A stretch of 64,000 nucleotides of DNA from Pontibacter oryzae. Its GTDB lineage: Bacteria > Bacteroidota > Bacteroidia > Cytophagales > Hymenobacteraceae. Numbering within the stretch: the stretch's first letter is position 1; each line of letters opens with the position of its first letter. The notes beneath the pieces were generated by a model. The model did not search any database. It saw nothing but the letters and a program-made list of their open reading frames with translations, and was not told the DNA's origin. Of this stretch, positions 10,701-17,958 are shown piece after piece. The stretch spans positions 248,001 to 312,000 of the forward strand of contig NZ_QWGE01000005.1 of NCBI RefSeq assembly GCF_003576375.1, written 5' to 3'. The position numbers and the translations under genes are program-made.

Positions 10701-11088
10701 GGCTCCTTGTATTAAAACGGTTAGAAGTTATGCATACAGCATCTTATATAACCTTGTATCTAACGCAATTAAATACAGCGCTCCCAGCCGAAAACCTTGT
10801 GTGAGCTTAACAACTTTTGAGGTAAACGGCTATATTTGTCTGAGTATTCGTGATAATGGCCTTGGCATAGACCTGGATAAGCAACGCGATAAAATTTTTG
10901 GACTCTACAAACGATTCCATCCGAAAATACAAGGCAAAGGAATTGGACTACATTTAGTAAAAACGCAAGCAGAACTACTCGGGGGAAAGGTGGAAGTAGA
11001 AAGCCAACCTGATCAAGGCACTATTTTCAATGTATACTTCACACAGTTACAGTACCATGAAGACGATCAAAAAAGTAATGTTAATTGA
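7705..11088 (+). CDS. Membrane sensor histidine kinase with five PAS domains
   Basis: 1127 residues. Two membrane segments (about 20-42 and 200-222) bracket an extracytoplasmic helical region of about 155 residues resembling a four-helix-bundle sensor. Five PAS units follow, starting near 249, 375, 506, 629 and 757 (for example PEVIFSADENLNVTYVSP). The phosphoacceptor is His905 in SHNLRSPIANMLG, and the ATPase part shows NAIKYS, DNGLGIDL and KGIGLHLVK. This architecture is typical of Bacteroidota PAS kinases that detect several small ligands or redox cues. It has no fused receiver; the receiver is the separate next gene, overlapping by 32 bases, which is its likely phosphorylation partner. 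The input signal is unknown. Confidence 0.92.
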   Translation: MKQAPPLKKEYNYKQTKVFIRLAFVILAFVSVSVTLFSYLQARQIQNEYGHDIFQAYNSQALINDLFSNKELSQNILRAHATAKTQEARDSLRQQFRLTHNAHTVTLLTLDTLISQPLQRKILNELIRDMKRYYVHADSLVKLNELGHTTEARTYSSNFIGPFYARHQELLIQLSNAVTIASKKNADNAISSLAHVVDEYVILLLVTLAAVTIVAFILRWIFKSLHLENDTLNAEVQERKHLEQALKASQKEFKSLFDRNPIPMWVYNQHSLEFLEVNEAAIKEYGYSRDEFLTMTLKQIRPETELPKFLERINELGKNEDATGRQYLHKRKGGSIFKVELRSHDLPLRKEIRTRLVVAVNIQEREETLARLKKSEHLLREVSSSIPGAVYQLLVSPELEMKFLFLNDGFRALYGLEIEDVYRDISSLTSVIHEKDIDDVFKTTEIARRTLTPWLHEFRIWHKSEGRIKWIRGHGLPTMKDDGNVLFNGTLIDITDQKEAQAQLVSIEANLRALLNSSPQSIYLLNKDRKIIAFNKVAEEEVKCNRLIPLVAGHDILTYIKPSQHQEFLEHHGNALQGQATLYEEGNSEYWHEVAFKPVFDKKNEVIGVTLSILDRSEQKKAIELIKTNEAQLAKAQQIAKIGSWELDLKHDLMTMSRTLYAIYEVPYESFRPTFTSILQRIYHEDRTRVLREYEYALANGVELVCEHRIVTDNGTIKYLSQIAEIERDEHGVPIKVSGTAQDITDRKHAEQEITNAKNLLQSTIENIPEVIFSADENLNVTYVSPKCREITGYSEQEFLENANLWLSTIHQEDKEHFLLETIPNLRTGLKTNHEVRMRTRDGKTKWLLLRISPMMDKNGRMVRLDGSASDMTEYKKAEQRQQKLTEQLLKQNQNLQQFAYIVSHNLRSPIANMLGLASIYDKENVTAPVNQKVMQSMVESAYLLDTTIRDLNELLTIRSQAGIVREEVYFQELLADACVNLKNEIEQCGVSFRFDFAQAPCIKTVRSYAYSILYNLVSNAIKYSAPSRKPCVSLTTFEVNGYICLSIRDNGLGIDLDKQRDKIFGLYKRFHPKIQGKGIGLHLVKTQAELLGGKVEVESQPDQGTIFNVYFTQLQYHEDDQKSNVN

Positions 11089-11461
11089 TGATGACCAGAT
11101 CAATAACTTTGTCTGTGAGAACATCATTAAAAATGAAAATTTTGCAGAGCAGGTTGTTAGCTTTGAGTGGGCCGAGGATGCGCTTAGCTATCTGCAGGAT
11201 CAGGCTCAAAAGCCAGATCAGGCTTTTCCTGAATTGATCTTCCTCGACATTAACATGCCGGGCATGGACGGATGGCAATTTATAAAGGAGTATAAGAAGT
11301 TGCCTGAGCATTTAACAAGCCACTGCTGCCTCTTCATGCTGTCTTCTGCTGTAGACCGAAAAGATATTATCACAGCTAAAAACATGCTTGAGGTAAAGGA
11401 GTTTTTCTCTAAGCCCTTATCTAGTGAGATCTTAAACATCATAAAAGAAGAGTATATTTAA
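11057..11461 (+). CDS. Single-domain response regulator (receiver only)
   Basis: 134 residues, CheY-like. The acidic pocket is LIDDDQINN, the phosphoacceptor Asp lies in LIFLDINMPGMDG, the conserved Ser is in FMLSSA and the Lys in FFSKPLS. There is no output domain, so it works as a phosphorelay shuttle or by protein contact. The ATG at 11057 gives the usual start of the domain (MKTIKKVMLIDDD); a longer in-frame start at 11030 would lie further inside the kinase gene. The 32-base overlap with the kinase indicates translational coupling and a dedicated pair. Confidence 0.9.
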   Translation: MKTIKKVMLIDDDQINNFVCENIIKNENFAEQVVSFEWAEDALSYLQDQAQKPDQAFPELIFLDINMPGMDGWQFIKEYKKLPEHLTSHCCLFMLSSAVDRKDIITAKNMLEVKEFFSKPLSSEILNIIKEEYI

Positions 11462-11498
11462 TAACAAGTACGCGCATCATATTTTGACTTCTATTACT

Positions 11499-11530
11499 AG
11501 CCATTGCTCATGCATTGGCTTTTTTTTATC
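11499..11530 (+). terminator. Terminator after the kinase/receiver pair
   Basis: AGCCA / TGGCT arms around a 12-base loop, followed by eight T residues, 37 bases after the receiver stop. The stem is short but the T run is strong. Confidence 0.65.
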
Positions 11531-11850
11531 TATACAAGCCGTTTAAATGTAATAATCAAGTATATAAATATATAATTTAGTACATGTGCAACCATTCCAA
11601 TCTTATTGTTTTGCCGCACATTCTGCATGATTAATTTATAACATTATTAATACCACACGCGTACTCTAAATGGGTTTCAAATAAATGATTATTCCTATAT
11701 ATTATATATATAAATTGTTTTTAACGCCGGCTACAATAGTTGAAGTATATTATTAAGAAGTTATGGCCAAAATTTAGGAAAAACAGCTATTCAGCTTCAA
11801 TAAAAAATTTGTCTACGCTTTAAAACAAACTAAACAACACGGACCAAGAT

Positions 11851-11881
11851 GATGAAGGCCTACTAACCCTTGGCCTTCATC
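11851..11881. repeat. Perfect 10-bp inverted repeat (gatgaaggcc / ggccttcatc)
   Basis: Arms 11851-11860 and 11872-11881 are exact reverse complements around an 11-base loop. It is separate from the terminator 20 bases further on, and no gene is near enough to explain it as a normal terminator. Confidence 0.6.
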
Positions 11882-11900
11882 GAACGGTTAAACATAAAAA

Positions 11901-11936
11901 AAACAGGCAGCTACATATAACTGCCTGTTTTTTTTA
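11901..11936 (-). terminator. Terminator of the acidic small-protein gene
   Basis: Perfect arms aaacaggcag and ctgcctgttt with a 10-base loop and T/A runs on both sides, so it could end transcription in either direction. It lies about 20 bases past the stop of the minus-strand gene at 11955. Confidence 0.8.
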
Positions 11937-11954
11937 TACTTGGGTTAATCGGGG

Positions 11955-12323
11955 TTACCTGCGGCTATAATCCGCATCGTCTGGTCTCTGTTTATCTTCG
12001 CCTAAAGGTTGATCGCCACGTCGAATGCCAGCAACATCATCATCCATACCTGTATCGCTGCCTTCTACTTCAAAACCTGGCCCCTGCGAAAACGATTCCT
12101 TGCTTTTAGGATCGTTGGCACCATAACCTGTTGTTTCGTTACCGCCAATATGCATGTTCTTAAGCTTATCTTTTTGGCCGGCTCGCTCTGTGGTGCCATC
12201 TGGCCCAATGTTACGTTTTGCTGATGGGTCAGGCTTGTTACCCATCGTCATACGTTTATTGAAGTCGCTATTTACGTTCTTCTCCTCGTCAGGCGTTTGT
12301 TTTTTATCTTCAGGGTTACTCAT
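11955..12323 (-). CDS. Small hydrophilic, probably disordered protein of unknown function
   Basis: 122 residues without signal peptide, membrane segment or Cys. It is dominated by D, E, K, G, N and P (for example DDDVAGIRRGDQPLGEDKQR), a composition expected of an intrinsically disordered protein. Similar short hydrophilic proteins in Cytophagales are often seen among stress-related genes, but I recognise no family and assign no function. It has its own terminator and sits alone between the kinase pair and the DUF547 gene. The start at 12323 (MSNPEDKKQTPDEEKN) is the only sensible one. Confidence 0.65.
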   Translation of the reverse strand: MSNPEDKKQTPDEEKNVNSDFNKRMTMGNKPDPSAKRNIGPDGTTERAGQKDKLKNMHIGGNETTGYGANDPKSKESFSQGPGFEVEGSDTGMDDDVAGIRRGDQPLGEDKQRPDDADYSRR

Positions 12324-12419
12324 GGTTCACGTTATTAGTTATGCAGTTGTATACGCTTAGGCAGCCCACTTGTTTATAAGCCTTTACTACACTTAACATA
12401 ATAATCAAACCGAATCAAA

Positions 12420-13148
12420 TTAATCAGCATTATTCAACTGCCAGTTATACGTGTAATAGCTAAGGCTATACTTTGCTGGCAAAGGCGTGCTACGGAATTT
12501 ATTAATGTAAGCAGTTATACTTTCTGCCTCATTTAGGAAGTCATCCTTGTACCATTTAAAAATTTCAGAGATTTGTACTTGCTTGCCGTTTACCTGAATT
12601 TTTACAAACTCTGGATTATTGAGTGCGCGTTTTGCCTGGTCCTGCAATTGTTGCTCTACCGATTGCGGCATGAAAGCTTGGCTACGCAACGGCGGACATG
12701 ACTTTGCCGCACATACCAGCGCAAAATGAACCCGTGCATCTTTGTAAGGTTGCAGCAGTTTTTGCTTTTCCAGCTCGTTCAGGGTAAGTTGCTCGCCAGC
12801 CACTTTATACTGAGTGCGGTCAAAAAAGCCTTCGACATCCATAACTGATTTTAAAGGATAATGCGCCAGTACCTGATCTAGTACTAACAGGTTATAAGCA
12901 TTCAGGTAGAATGCTTTTTTTTCGGCAACGGAGGCTTCCTTTAGGTTGTAACCGGCAACCTGATTTACCAGTTGCCGCAGCAAGGTTCGGTCTTTTTGCA
13001 GGGTGGTATAGTTTACTTCGCCCTGATGCACATGGCGTTGCAGCAAAGCAGTGTAAGTCGTGTAAAAATCAGGGGCCGCAGTGGCATGTATAGCAGGCAG
13101 CGCAAGTATAATTGCTACTAGTGCCAAGCACAGAATTTTGTTCTTCAT
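12420..13148 (-). CDS. DUF547 domain secreted protein
   Basis: 242 residues from the ATG at 13148, which begins a good signal peptide (MKNKILCLALVAIILALPA, cut near ATA-AP); an in-frame upstream start at 13205 would bury it. The mature part shows the DUF547 pattern: AFYLNAYNLLVLDQVL, YPLKSVMDVEGFF, LTLNELEKQKL, and VHFALVCAAKSCPPL with its conserved Cys pair. DUF547 proteins are widespread in bacteria and plants and of unknown biochemical role. The protein probably acts in the periplasm. No operon partner is evident. Confidence 0.88.
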   Translation of the reverse strand: MKNKILCLALVAIILALPAIHATAAPDFYTTYTALLQRHVHQGEVNYTTLQKDRTLLRQLVNQVAGYNLKEASVAEKKAFYLNAYNLLVLDQVLAHYPLKSVMDVEGFFDRTQYKVAGEQLTLNELEKQKLLQPYKDARVHFALVCAAKSCPPLRSQAFMPQSVEQQLQDQAKRALNNPEFVKIQVNGKQVQISEIFKWYKDDFLNEAESITAYINKFRSTPLPAKYSLSYYTYNWQLNNAD

Positions 13149-13290
13149 CTTAGGTTTTTTGAAAGTATGGCTACGATGGCATAAGAGAACCAACAACCGC
13201 ACCAATGTGTTATCTTTGCTACGAATTTACATCATGGCATCTCTCTTGCTTTAACATCGTTAACAAAAGAGCTGTATCAAACTGAATTGC

Positions 13291-13518
13291 ATGAAGCTAT
13301 CTAAAATTTACGACCCGCGCGAGATGAACTCCTACCAGTTTGTAGCTGCAACTGGCCTGGTGATGACGGTTGTAGCTAACCTGATCCTGTTGTTCCTGGC
13401 CAAAAGCGTTGACAACTTTAACGCACTATACATCTGCTGGGCCGTATTTTTTACGCTGGGCACTGTGGCTAACTTTAACAGCAAACCCGACGATCATGAT
13501 CATCACCACCATCATTAA
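13291..13518 (+). CDS. Two-helix small membrane protein with His-rich tail
   Basis: 75 residues. Two hydrophobic segments (about 17-38 and 45-60) are followed by SKPDDHDHHHHH at the C-terminus. A run of Asp and His like this can bind Zn, Cu or Ni, so a metal-related role is possible but unproven. The start MKLSKIYDPREM at 13291 is the only one. The gene is divergent from DUF547 and convergent with a hydrolase. I recognise no named family. Confidence 0.7.
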   Translation: MKLSKIYDPREMNSYQFVAATGLVMTVVANLILLFLAKSVDNFNALYICWAVFFTLGTVANFNSKPDDHDHHHHH

Positions 13519-13546
13519 CTAGTGTTCGCTAAGGCCTAATCAGAGG

Positions 13547-14536
13547 CTATTTCAGAAATTTAACAAGAGCCTCATTAAATTTATTAACTGCCTCCAGGTG
13601 TGGAATATGACCCACGTTTGGTATTTCTATCAGCTTGGCGTTCGGAATAGCCGTAGCGGTGCGCTTGCCTAGTTCTGGATATTGGCCATGCTCCTGCAGC
13701 TTTTGCTTATCCTTGATGTATCCTTTGCCAACGATCGTTCTGTCTTCCTGGCCGACTACAACCAGCGCAGGCATCTTTAGCTTTTCAAACTCATACACCA
13801 CGGGTTGCTGATAAATCATAGCATACGTCAGCGCTGATGCTTTAGCCACTATCGGATAATCCGGGTGGCCAATTTGAGCTGCCGGCACTTGCACCCATTC
13901 ATCATAAGCTTGATTCCAAGCGGTGTAGTAGCTTTGGTGATATGTTCGGATAGATTCTGCGGTGCGTTTCAACTCCGACTGGTACAGTTCGTCCATTGTC
14001 TTGAAAGGCACAAACAAACGATAATCCTCCAAGCCAATAGGGTTCTCGAGCACTAATTTTTCGGTAGCCTGCGGATAAAGCAGCGCAAAGCGCGTGGCAA
14101 GCATCCCTCCCATGGAATGCCCAACCACATGCACTTTCTTAATACCCAGTTGCTGCAGCAGTTCGTGCGTGTTTTGGGCCAGCTGGTGGAAATTATAGTA
14201 TATCTCTGGCTTTTCGGATTTTCCGAAGCCTACTTGATCAGGCACAATAACCCGGAATCCATTCTCGCTCAGTGCCTTAATAGTTTGGCCCCAATATGCG
14301 CCAAAGAAGTTTTTGCCATGCAACAGCATCACCACCTGTGGGTTACTCACCTTTTTGCTGGGCGCCACATCCATGTAAGCCATTTTATAAGTTTTACCTT
14401 CCACGGAAGCATCAAAATACTCTACAGGATAAGGGTACTCATATCCGTCTAAGGTTGCATTTAAGCTTTTGGGTATATTTTGTGCTTGGGCATATACTGC
14501 CAATAATAGACAAGCAACCAACAGTCTTAACTTCAT
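13547..14536 (-). CDS. Secreted alpha/beta hydrolase
   Basis: 329 residues with a signal peptide (MKLRLLVACLLLAVYAQA). The oxyanion-hole HGKNFFGAYW is followed by the nucleophile elbow GHSMGG, an acid in VVGQEDRTIVG and the catalytic His in NVGHIPHLE, a complete Ser-Asp-His triad in the fold's order. Similar periplasmic hydrolases act on esters, lactones or related small molecules; the substrate cannot be told. A well-formed promoter lies at 14576-14603, 40 bases before the ATG, so it is probably a single-gene unit. Confidence 0.88.
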   Translation of the reverse strand: MKLRLLVACLLLAVYAQAQNIPKSLNATLDGYEYPYPVEYFDASVEGKTYKMAYMDVAPSKKVSNPQVVMLLHGKNFFGAYWGQTIKALSENGFRVIVPDQVGFGKSEKPEIYYNFHQLAQNTHELLQQLGIKKVHVVGHSMGGMLATRFALLYPQATEKLVLENPIGLEDYRLFVPFKTMDELYQSELKRTAESIRTYHQSYYTAWNQAYDEWVQVPAAQIGHPDYPIVAKASALTYAMIYQQPVVYEFEKLKMPALVVVGQEDRTIVGKGYIKDKQKLQEHGQYPELGKRTATAIPNAKLIEIPNVGHIPHLEAVNKFNEALVKFLK

Positions 14537-14575
14537 ATAATTTACTTTTTAGGTAAGCTTTAGTGGAATTAACTG

Positions 14576-14603
14576 CAAAAGTATAGGTATTGTTTTGCCC
14601 CAA
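14576..14603 (-). promoter_or_regulatory. Bacteroidota-type promoter of the alpha/beta hydrolase gene
   Basis: On the minus strand, TTG (14603-14601), 17 bases, then TACTTTTG (14583-14576) fits the known Bacteroidota consensus TTG / TAnnTTTG. Transcription would start about 33 bases before the ATG. Confidence 0.65.
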
Positions 14604-14645
14604 GCATTTTGAATAAGTAAGTATAAACCTTTCCAAATACAAAAA

Positions 14646-14665
14646 CCCACCGCAGTTGCAGTGGG
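14646..14665 (-). terminator. Terminator of the OM barrel gene
   Basis: On the minus strand an 8-bp stem (cccactgc / gcggtggg, one G-T pair) with a 4-base loop is followed by five T residues, about 30 bases after the stop at 14694. Confidence 0.65.
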
Positions 14666-14693
14666 CCTTGTGTAAATCACTAAACTTTAATCA

Positions 14694-15413
14694 CTAAAAC
14701 GTAAACCCGACGGAGGCTTTCACCACGCGGTTATATGTATCAAAGCTGCCGTTATCATCAATAGAGTTCAGGCCGTAATCATAACCTGCACTGATGTTAA
14801 TACCACTTGCAAATTTGTAGCCTAGGCCGCCTGTAACTGCAAAGTCAAACTCACGGAAACCGCTTTTCATATCCCATTCCTGGTTAAGCGCCTTAAACCC
14901 GAGAGCACCAGCCTCTGCCGATACTTTATTAGACACCAGGTAAGACACCTGCGGGCCAGCAAACACATGGAACCCCTCGCCAACGTATACTTTTGCCAAA
15001 ACCGGCAAATCAATGTATTCAGCTTTATTTGTGAGCGTTACCTGGGCGTTCAAAAAGTCAACTTCTTCCACCGGAATTTTCCCTTTAAGCACAGTACCTT
15101 TCTGAGAGTACATTAGAGCAGGCTCAATCTCGAAGCCTGGTGCCACAGGTATGTTTACAAAGGCACCCGCATGAAAACCGGTGCGCATTTGCTGGCTCAC
15201 AGAACCATTTGTCATCTCCACAAGGTCTTGCACACTTTGCATCGTCTCCCCTTCCCAGTCGGCCAGGTTTACACCTGCTTTAATACCAAATTTTACCTGC
15301 GAAGGACTGCTGTAGCTATTTTGATTGCCATAACGCACAGTGCGCTGTTGGGCTTGTACACTGGCTGCCGCCAAACCGATGGCCACAGCTATAAGTAAAA
15401 ATATCTTTTTCAT
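14694..15413 (-). CDS. Outer-membrane beta-barrel protein, PorT-like
   Basis: 239 residues. A signal peptide (MKKIFLLIAVAIGLAAASVQA) is followed by KFGIKAGVNLADWEG, then alternating strands: FHAGAFVNIPV, EPALMYSQKG, YIDLPVLAKVYVG, VFAGPQVSYLVS, GGLGYKF and the final aromatic strand VVKASVGFTF. This is the outer-membrane beta-barrel domain shared by PorT and OmpW-like proteins of Bacteroidota. The exact role is unknown; many copies exist per genome, so it should not be equated with PorT itself. Confidence 0.85.
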   Translation of the reverse strand: MKKIFLLIAVAIGLAAASVQAQQRTVRYGNQNSYSSPSQVKFGIKAGVNLADWEGETMQSVQDLVEMTNGSVSQQMRTGFHAGAFVNIPVAPGFEIEPALMYSQKGTVLKGKIPVEEVDFLNAQVTLTNKAEYIDLPVLAKVYVGEGFHVFAGPQVSYLVSNKVSAEAGALGFKALNQEWDMKSGFREFDFAVTGGLGYKFASGINISAGYDYGLNSIDDNGSFDTYNRVVKASVGFTF

Positions 15414-15654
15414 GGTAGTAGTATAAATATGATAACCCCGTGATTCTTTTCTTAAGTAAGCTGCGCTGCTTGATTGTGCTCATTGGAAAAACCATGCCAG
15501 AAACGGGATCAGAAGAAGACGCCTTCATACATTTTTATTGCAAAATATTGATTATCAATGAAATAAAATTTCAATTTACCTTGTTAAGATTTTCTAGAAA
15601 GTATAAACCTGTGCATGCTCGTTAATTTGGAGCTATACAAAGCGGGTAAATTAG

Positions 15655-15662
15655 TAGCTTTG
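15655..15662 (+). promoter_or_regulatory. Possible -7 promoter element before the NdpA gene
   Basis: TAGCTTTG matches TAnnTTTG and lies 25 bases before the ATG. The nearest upstream TTTG (15626-15629) is 25 bases away, longer than usual, so the promoter call is weak. Confidence 0.35.
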
Positions 15663-15687
15663 TTTCTTCAAACAGAAGCTACTACAG

Positions 15688-16737
15688 ATGAAAGATAAAA
15701 CACAGGTACGCCTAAAGAGGCTCGCCGTGCACCGGGTTGGAAATAAGTCGAAGGAGGAGGGTGTAATTGCCTCTAAGGAGCTGGTGGACCTGCATGATGA
15801 GCAACTGTATGATTTGCTGGTAAACTATTTCCTGTCGCCTTTTAAACAGGAGGAGTTTTTCAGGTTTACCCATACTTCGGACCTGGCCCTGAACGAGATG
15901 TTCGCCTACGCGGCACTTATCTTCAGAGAGCCGCATAATTTTCAGGAGTATTCCGTGCATATACTTAACCATTTGTATGAGCAATCGGATCACCCGAAGG
16001 TGAAAAGCGGTGAGCTGTATGTAGTGCACCTGGATGGCTGCGTGATGGAAGACGAAGTAGTGGAAGCCGTTGGCATTTTTAAATCTGAGAACAAGGATAC
16101 CTTCCTTACCTTTCAGGATGAGGCAGAGGACTTAAGTGTAAACTACCATTTTGGTGTAAACCTAAAAAGCGTAGACAAAGGCTGTATTATCTTTAACACG
16201 CAGGCCGAGGATGGATTCCGGGTAAAGTTGGTGGACGCTAACAGCCACGATGCGGTTTTCTGGAAAGAGCACTTCCTGAACGTAACCGAGCTGCAAGACA
16301 CGAACTATAGCACTAAAACCGTTCTGAACCTGTGTAAGGATTTCTCGGAGGAAGTGTTTGCCCGCACCGAAAGCAAAAAAGCGCAGGTAGAGTTTATTAG
16401 CCGGTCCGTTGACTATTTTTCGAAGAGTGACACTTTTGATCTGGAGGAGTTCACTAGCAGCGTAATTGATGAGCCTGAGACCAAAGAGCGCTTTATGAGC
16501 TATAGCCAAACCTTTGCTGAGGAGCGGGATATTGAGGGCTTCACAGATTTTGCTATCAATAAGAATACAGTAAGAAACATGAAGCGCAAGTTCCGGAACT
16601 TTATAAAGCTGGATACTCAGATCGAGATCAAGTTTAGCGGATATAACCCGGAGCAGAGCGAGCAGTACGTGGAGCGTGGCTTCGATAAAGAGCGGAACAT
16701 GCACTTTTACAAAGTATATTTTTACAACGAAAGCTAA
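15688..16737 (+). CDS. NdpA-like 37-kDa nucleoid-associated protein
   Basis: 349 residues, close to the usual length of the family. The opening RLAVHRVGNKSKEEG, the stretch VHILNHLYEQSDHPKVKSGELYVV and the central KSVDKGCIIFN, followed by FWKEHFLNV and NLCKDFSEEVF, match the NdpA/YejK nucleoid-associated family. It is inferred to be a DNA-binding protein that associates with the nucleoid; its physiological role in Bacteroidota is not established. The gene is monocistronic between a divergent OM barrel gene and a small secreted protein. Acidic, with Lys/Arg mainly at the C-terminus. Confidence 0.85.
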   Translation: MKDKTQVRLKRLAVHRVGNKSKEEGVIASKELVDLHDEQLYDLLVNYFLSPFKQEEFFRFTHTSDLALNEMFAYAALIFREPHNFQEYSVHILNHLYEQSDHPKVKSGELYVVHLDGCVMEDEVVEAVGIFKSENKDTFLTFQDEAEDLSVNYHFGVNLKSVDKGCIIFNTQAEDGFRVKLVDANSHDAVFWKEHFLNVTELQDTNYSTKTVLNLCKDFSEEVFARTESKKAQVEFISRSVDYFSKSDTFDLEEFTSSVIDEPETKERFMSYSQTFAEERDIEGFTDFAINKNTVRNMKRKFRNFIKLDTQIEIKFSGYNPEQSEQYVERGFDKERNMHFYKVYFYNES

Positions 16738-16826
16738 ACGAACGATAGCCAGAAACAAGTTGTTTTAAGAGCTGCTATAAACAGGAACAGTATTTGCCTT
16801 TAGTTTACAGTAGTAATTACAGTTAT

Positions 16827-17270
16827 ATGAAAAAATTAGCACTAGCCATACTTTTAACATCCGGCACGCTGGCCGCTGCGGCACAGCAAAAATCCGCCAC
16901 AACGCAGCAACATGCCCAAACGGCTAAAGCTGAGCCCACTTTAGAGCAGCGTGCCGAAGCAATTACGGCCTCTTTCACCAAAAACCTGCGCCTGAGCGCA
17001 CAGCAGACTCAGAAAGTATACGCTATAAATCTAAGTAGCCTGCAGCATGCCGACGCGGCGCAGCAGAAGCATAAAAACAATCCTAAGAAGCTTGTTCAGC
17101 AGATGGAGGTAATTAGCCAGACGCGCCTGTCGCAATTGAAGGATGTCCTTACGCCACTGCAGTTTCAGCAGTATCAGCAACGGCGTGAGGAGAAAATGGG
17201 TGTGCCCCGCGAGGCACAGAGTAACCCGGCAGCACGGCAACAAAGCCCGCTGTATCAAGAAAATTATTAG
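16827..17270 (+). CDS. Small secreted Gln-rich helical protein (DUF4890/Spy-like)
   Basis: 147 residues from the ATG at 16827, which gives a clean signal peptide (MKKLALAILLTSGTLAAAA). The mature protein is all-helical and rich in Gln, Lys and Ala, with LSAQQTQKVYAINLSSL and SQLKDVLTPLQFQQYQQRR. This resembles the Spy/DUF4890 group of small periplasmic proteins found as envelope-stress chaperones, in which an L-T/S-x-x-Q-x-x-Y pattern recurs. The family call is by pattern only. It ends with a good terminator. Confidence 0.65.
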   Translation: MKKLALAILLTSGTLAAAAQQKSATTQQHAQTAKAEPTLEQRAEAITASFTKNLRLSAQQTQKVYAINLSSLQHADAAQQKHKNNPKKLVQQMEVISQTRLSQLKDVLTPLQFQQYQQRREEKMGVPREAQSNPAARQQSPLYQENY

Positions 17271-17276
17271 CATTTG

Positions 17277-17303
17277 AAAGCATGGTTTAGGCTATGCTTT
17301 TTT
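17277..17303 (+). terminator. Terminator of the Gln-rich secreted protein gene
   Basis: Arms aaagcat and atgcttt with a 10-base loop and a T6 run, 7 bases after the stop codon. Confidence 0.75.
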
Positions 17304-17507
17304 GTTGCAACATCTTTTATTGAGTCATTCTGCCAAGGAGCCGTTCACTAATCATTTCAGTACATTTAACATGTAAACTTGTTGATCTCGTGTTTGTACA
17401 TCACTTTTAAAAAACTGATTCTGGGGTTTTAAGCTATAAATATATAGTCGTCCCTCTTTCGGATCAGTCTACTAAAAAGCAATCAAAACACATAGAACCT
17501 TATTGCT

Positions 17508-17939
17508 ATGAAGACGACACAGGAAAATATGATTATTGCTGAAGAGGATCAGTTATATACTGTGCAGGTTGACTTGGAGCAATCGCTGCTTCAGGTCAGG
17601 TTTAAACAACACCTAGAGGGCAGTGCCTTGCGCGAGCGCCTGCTTACTATTAAAAACCTCATAAATACCTACAAATTAAGGCACTTGCTGAAAGATGTGC
17701 GTGAAATCTATTTCATAAAGCTGGAAGACGCCAACTGGCTGGCAGAAAACTTTATTCCGGATCTGAAAAAATCTAAGTTGTTACGGTATGCCCGGATTGA
17801 AAAAGAAGGATCGTTGCTTCAATTAAACTCAATACAGCTACAGAGTAAAATTAGAGATGAAAGTTTGATGTACAGCCCGCTCCAGTTTGAAACATTTGTG
17901 GAGGCTGAAAGCGCCCTACACTGGCTAATCCCGAGGTAG
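17508..17939 (+). CDS. Cytoplasmic protein of unknown function, STAS-like
   Basis: 143 residues, soluble, no Cys. The order of strands and helices (LYTVQVDLEQSLLQVRF, then LLKDVREIYFIKLEDANWL, then LLRYARIEKEG, ending FETFVEAESALHWLIP) resembles the SpoIIAA/STAS-like proteins frequent in Cytophagales, which lack a clear catalytic site. No function is assigned. The gene is convergent with the sterol desaturase-like gene 19 bases away, with no obvious hairpin between them. Confidence 0.6.
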   Translation: MKTTQENMIIAEEDQLYTVQVDLEQSLLQVRFKQHLEGSALRERLLTIKNLINTYKLRHLLKDVREIYFIKLEDANWLAENFIPDLKKSKLLRYARIEKEGSLLQLNSIQLQSKIRDESLMYSPLQFETFVEAESALHWLIPR

Positions 17940-17958
17940 TTGCAACGCTAAGCCTCTT

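Larger units (their letters stand above)
11462..11954. other. 493-base gene-free, very AT-rich stretch
   Basis: Contains the terminator at 11499-11530, a strongly AT-rich centre (11540-11760) with ATATATA runs, a perfect 10-bp hairpin at 11851-11881 without a T tract on the plus strand, and the bidirectional terminator at 11901-11936. No open frame in it looks real. The hairpin could belong to a small RNA. Confidence 0.6.

Noticed and set aside
16162-16758. 198-residue antisense frame in the NdpA gene
   Set aside because: The plus-strand frame matches a known family over its whole length; the antisense frame shows none and has no sensible start context.
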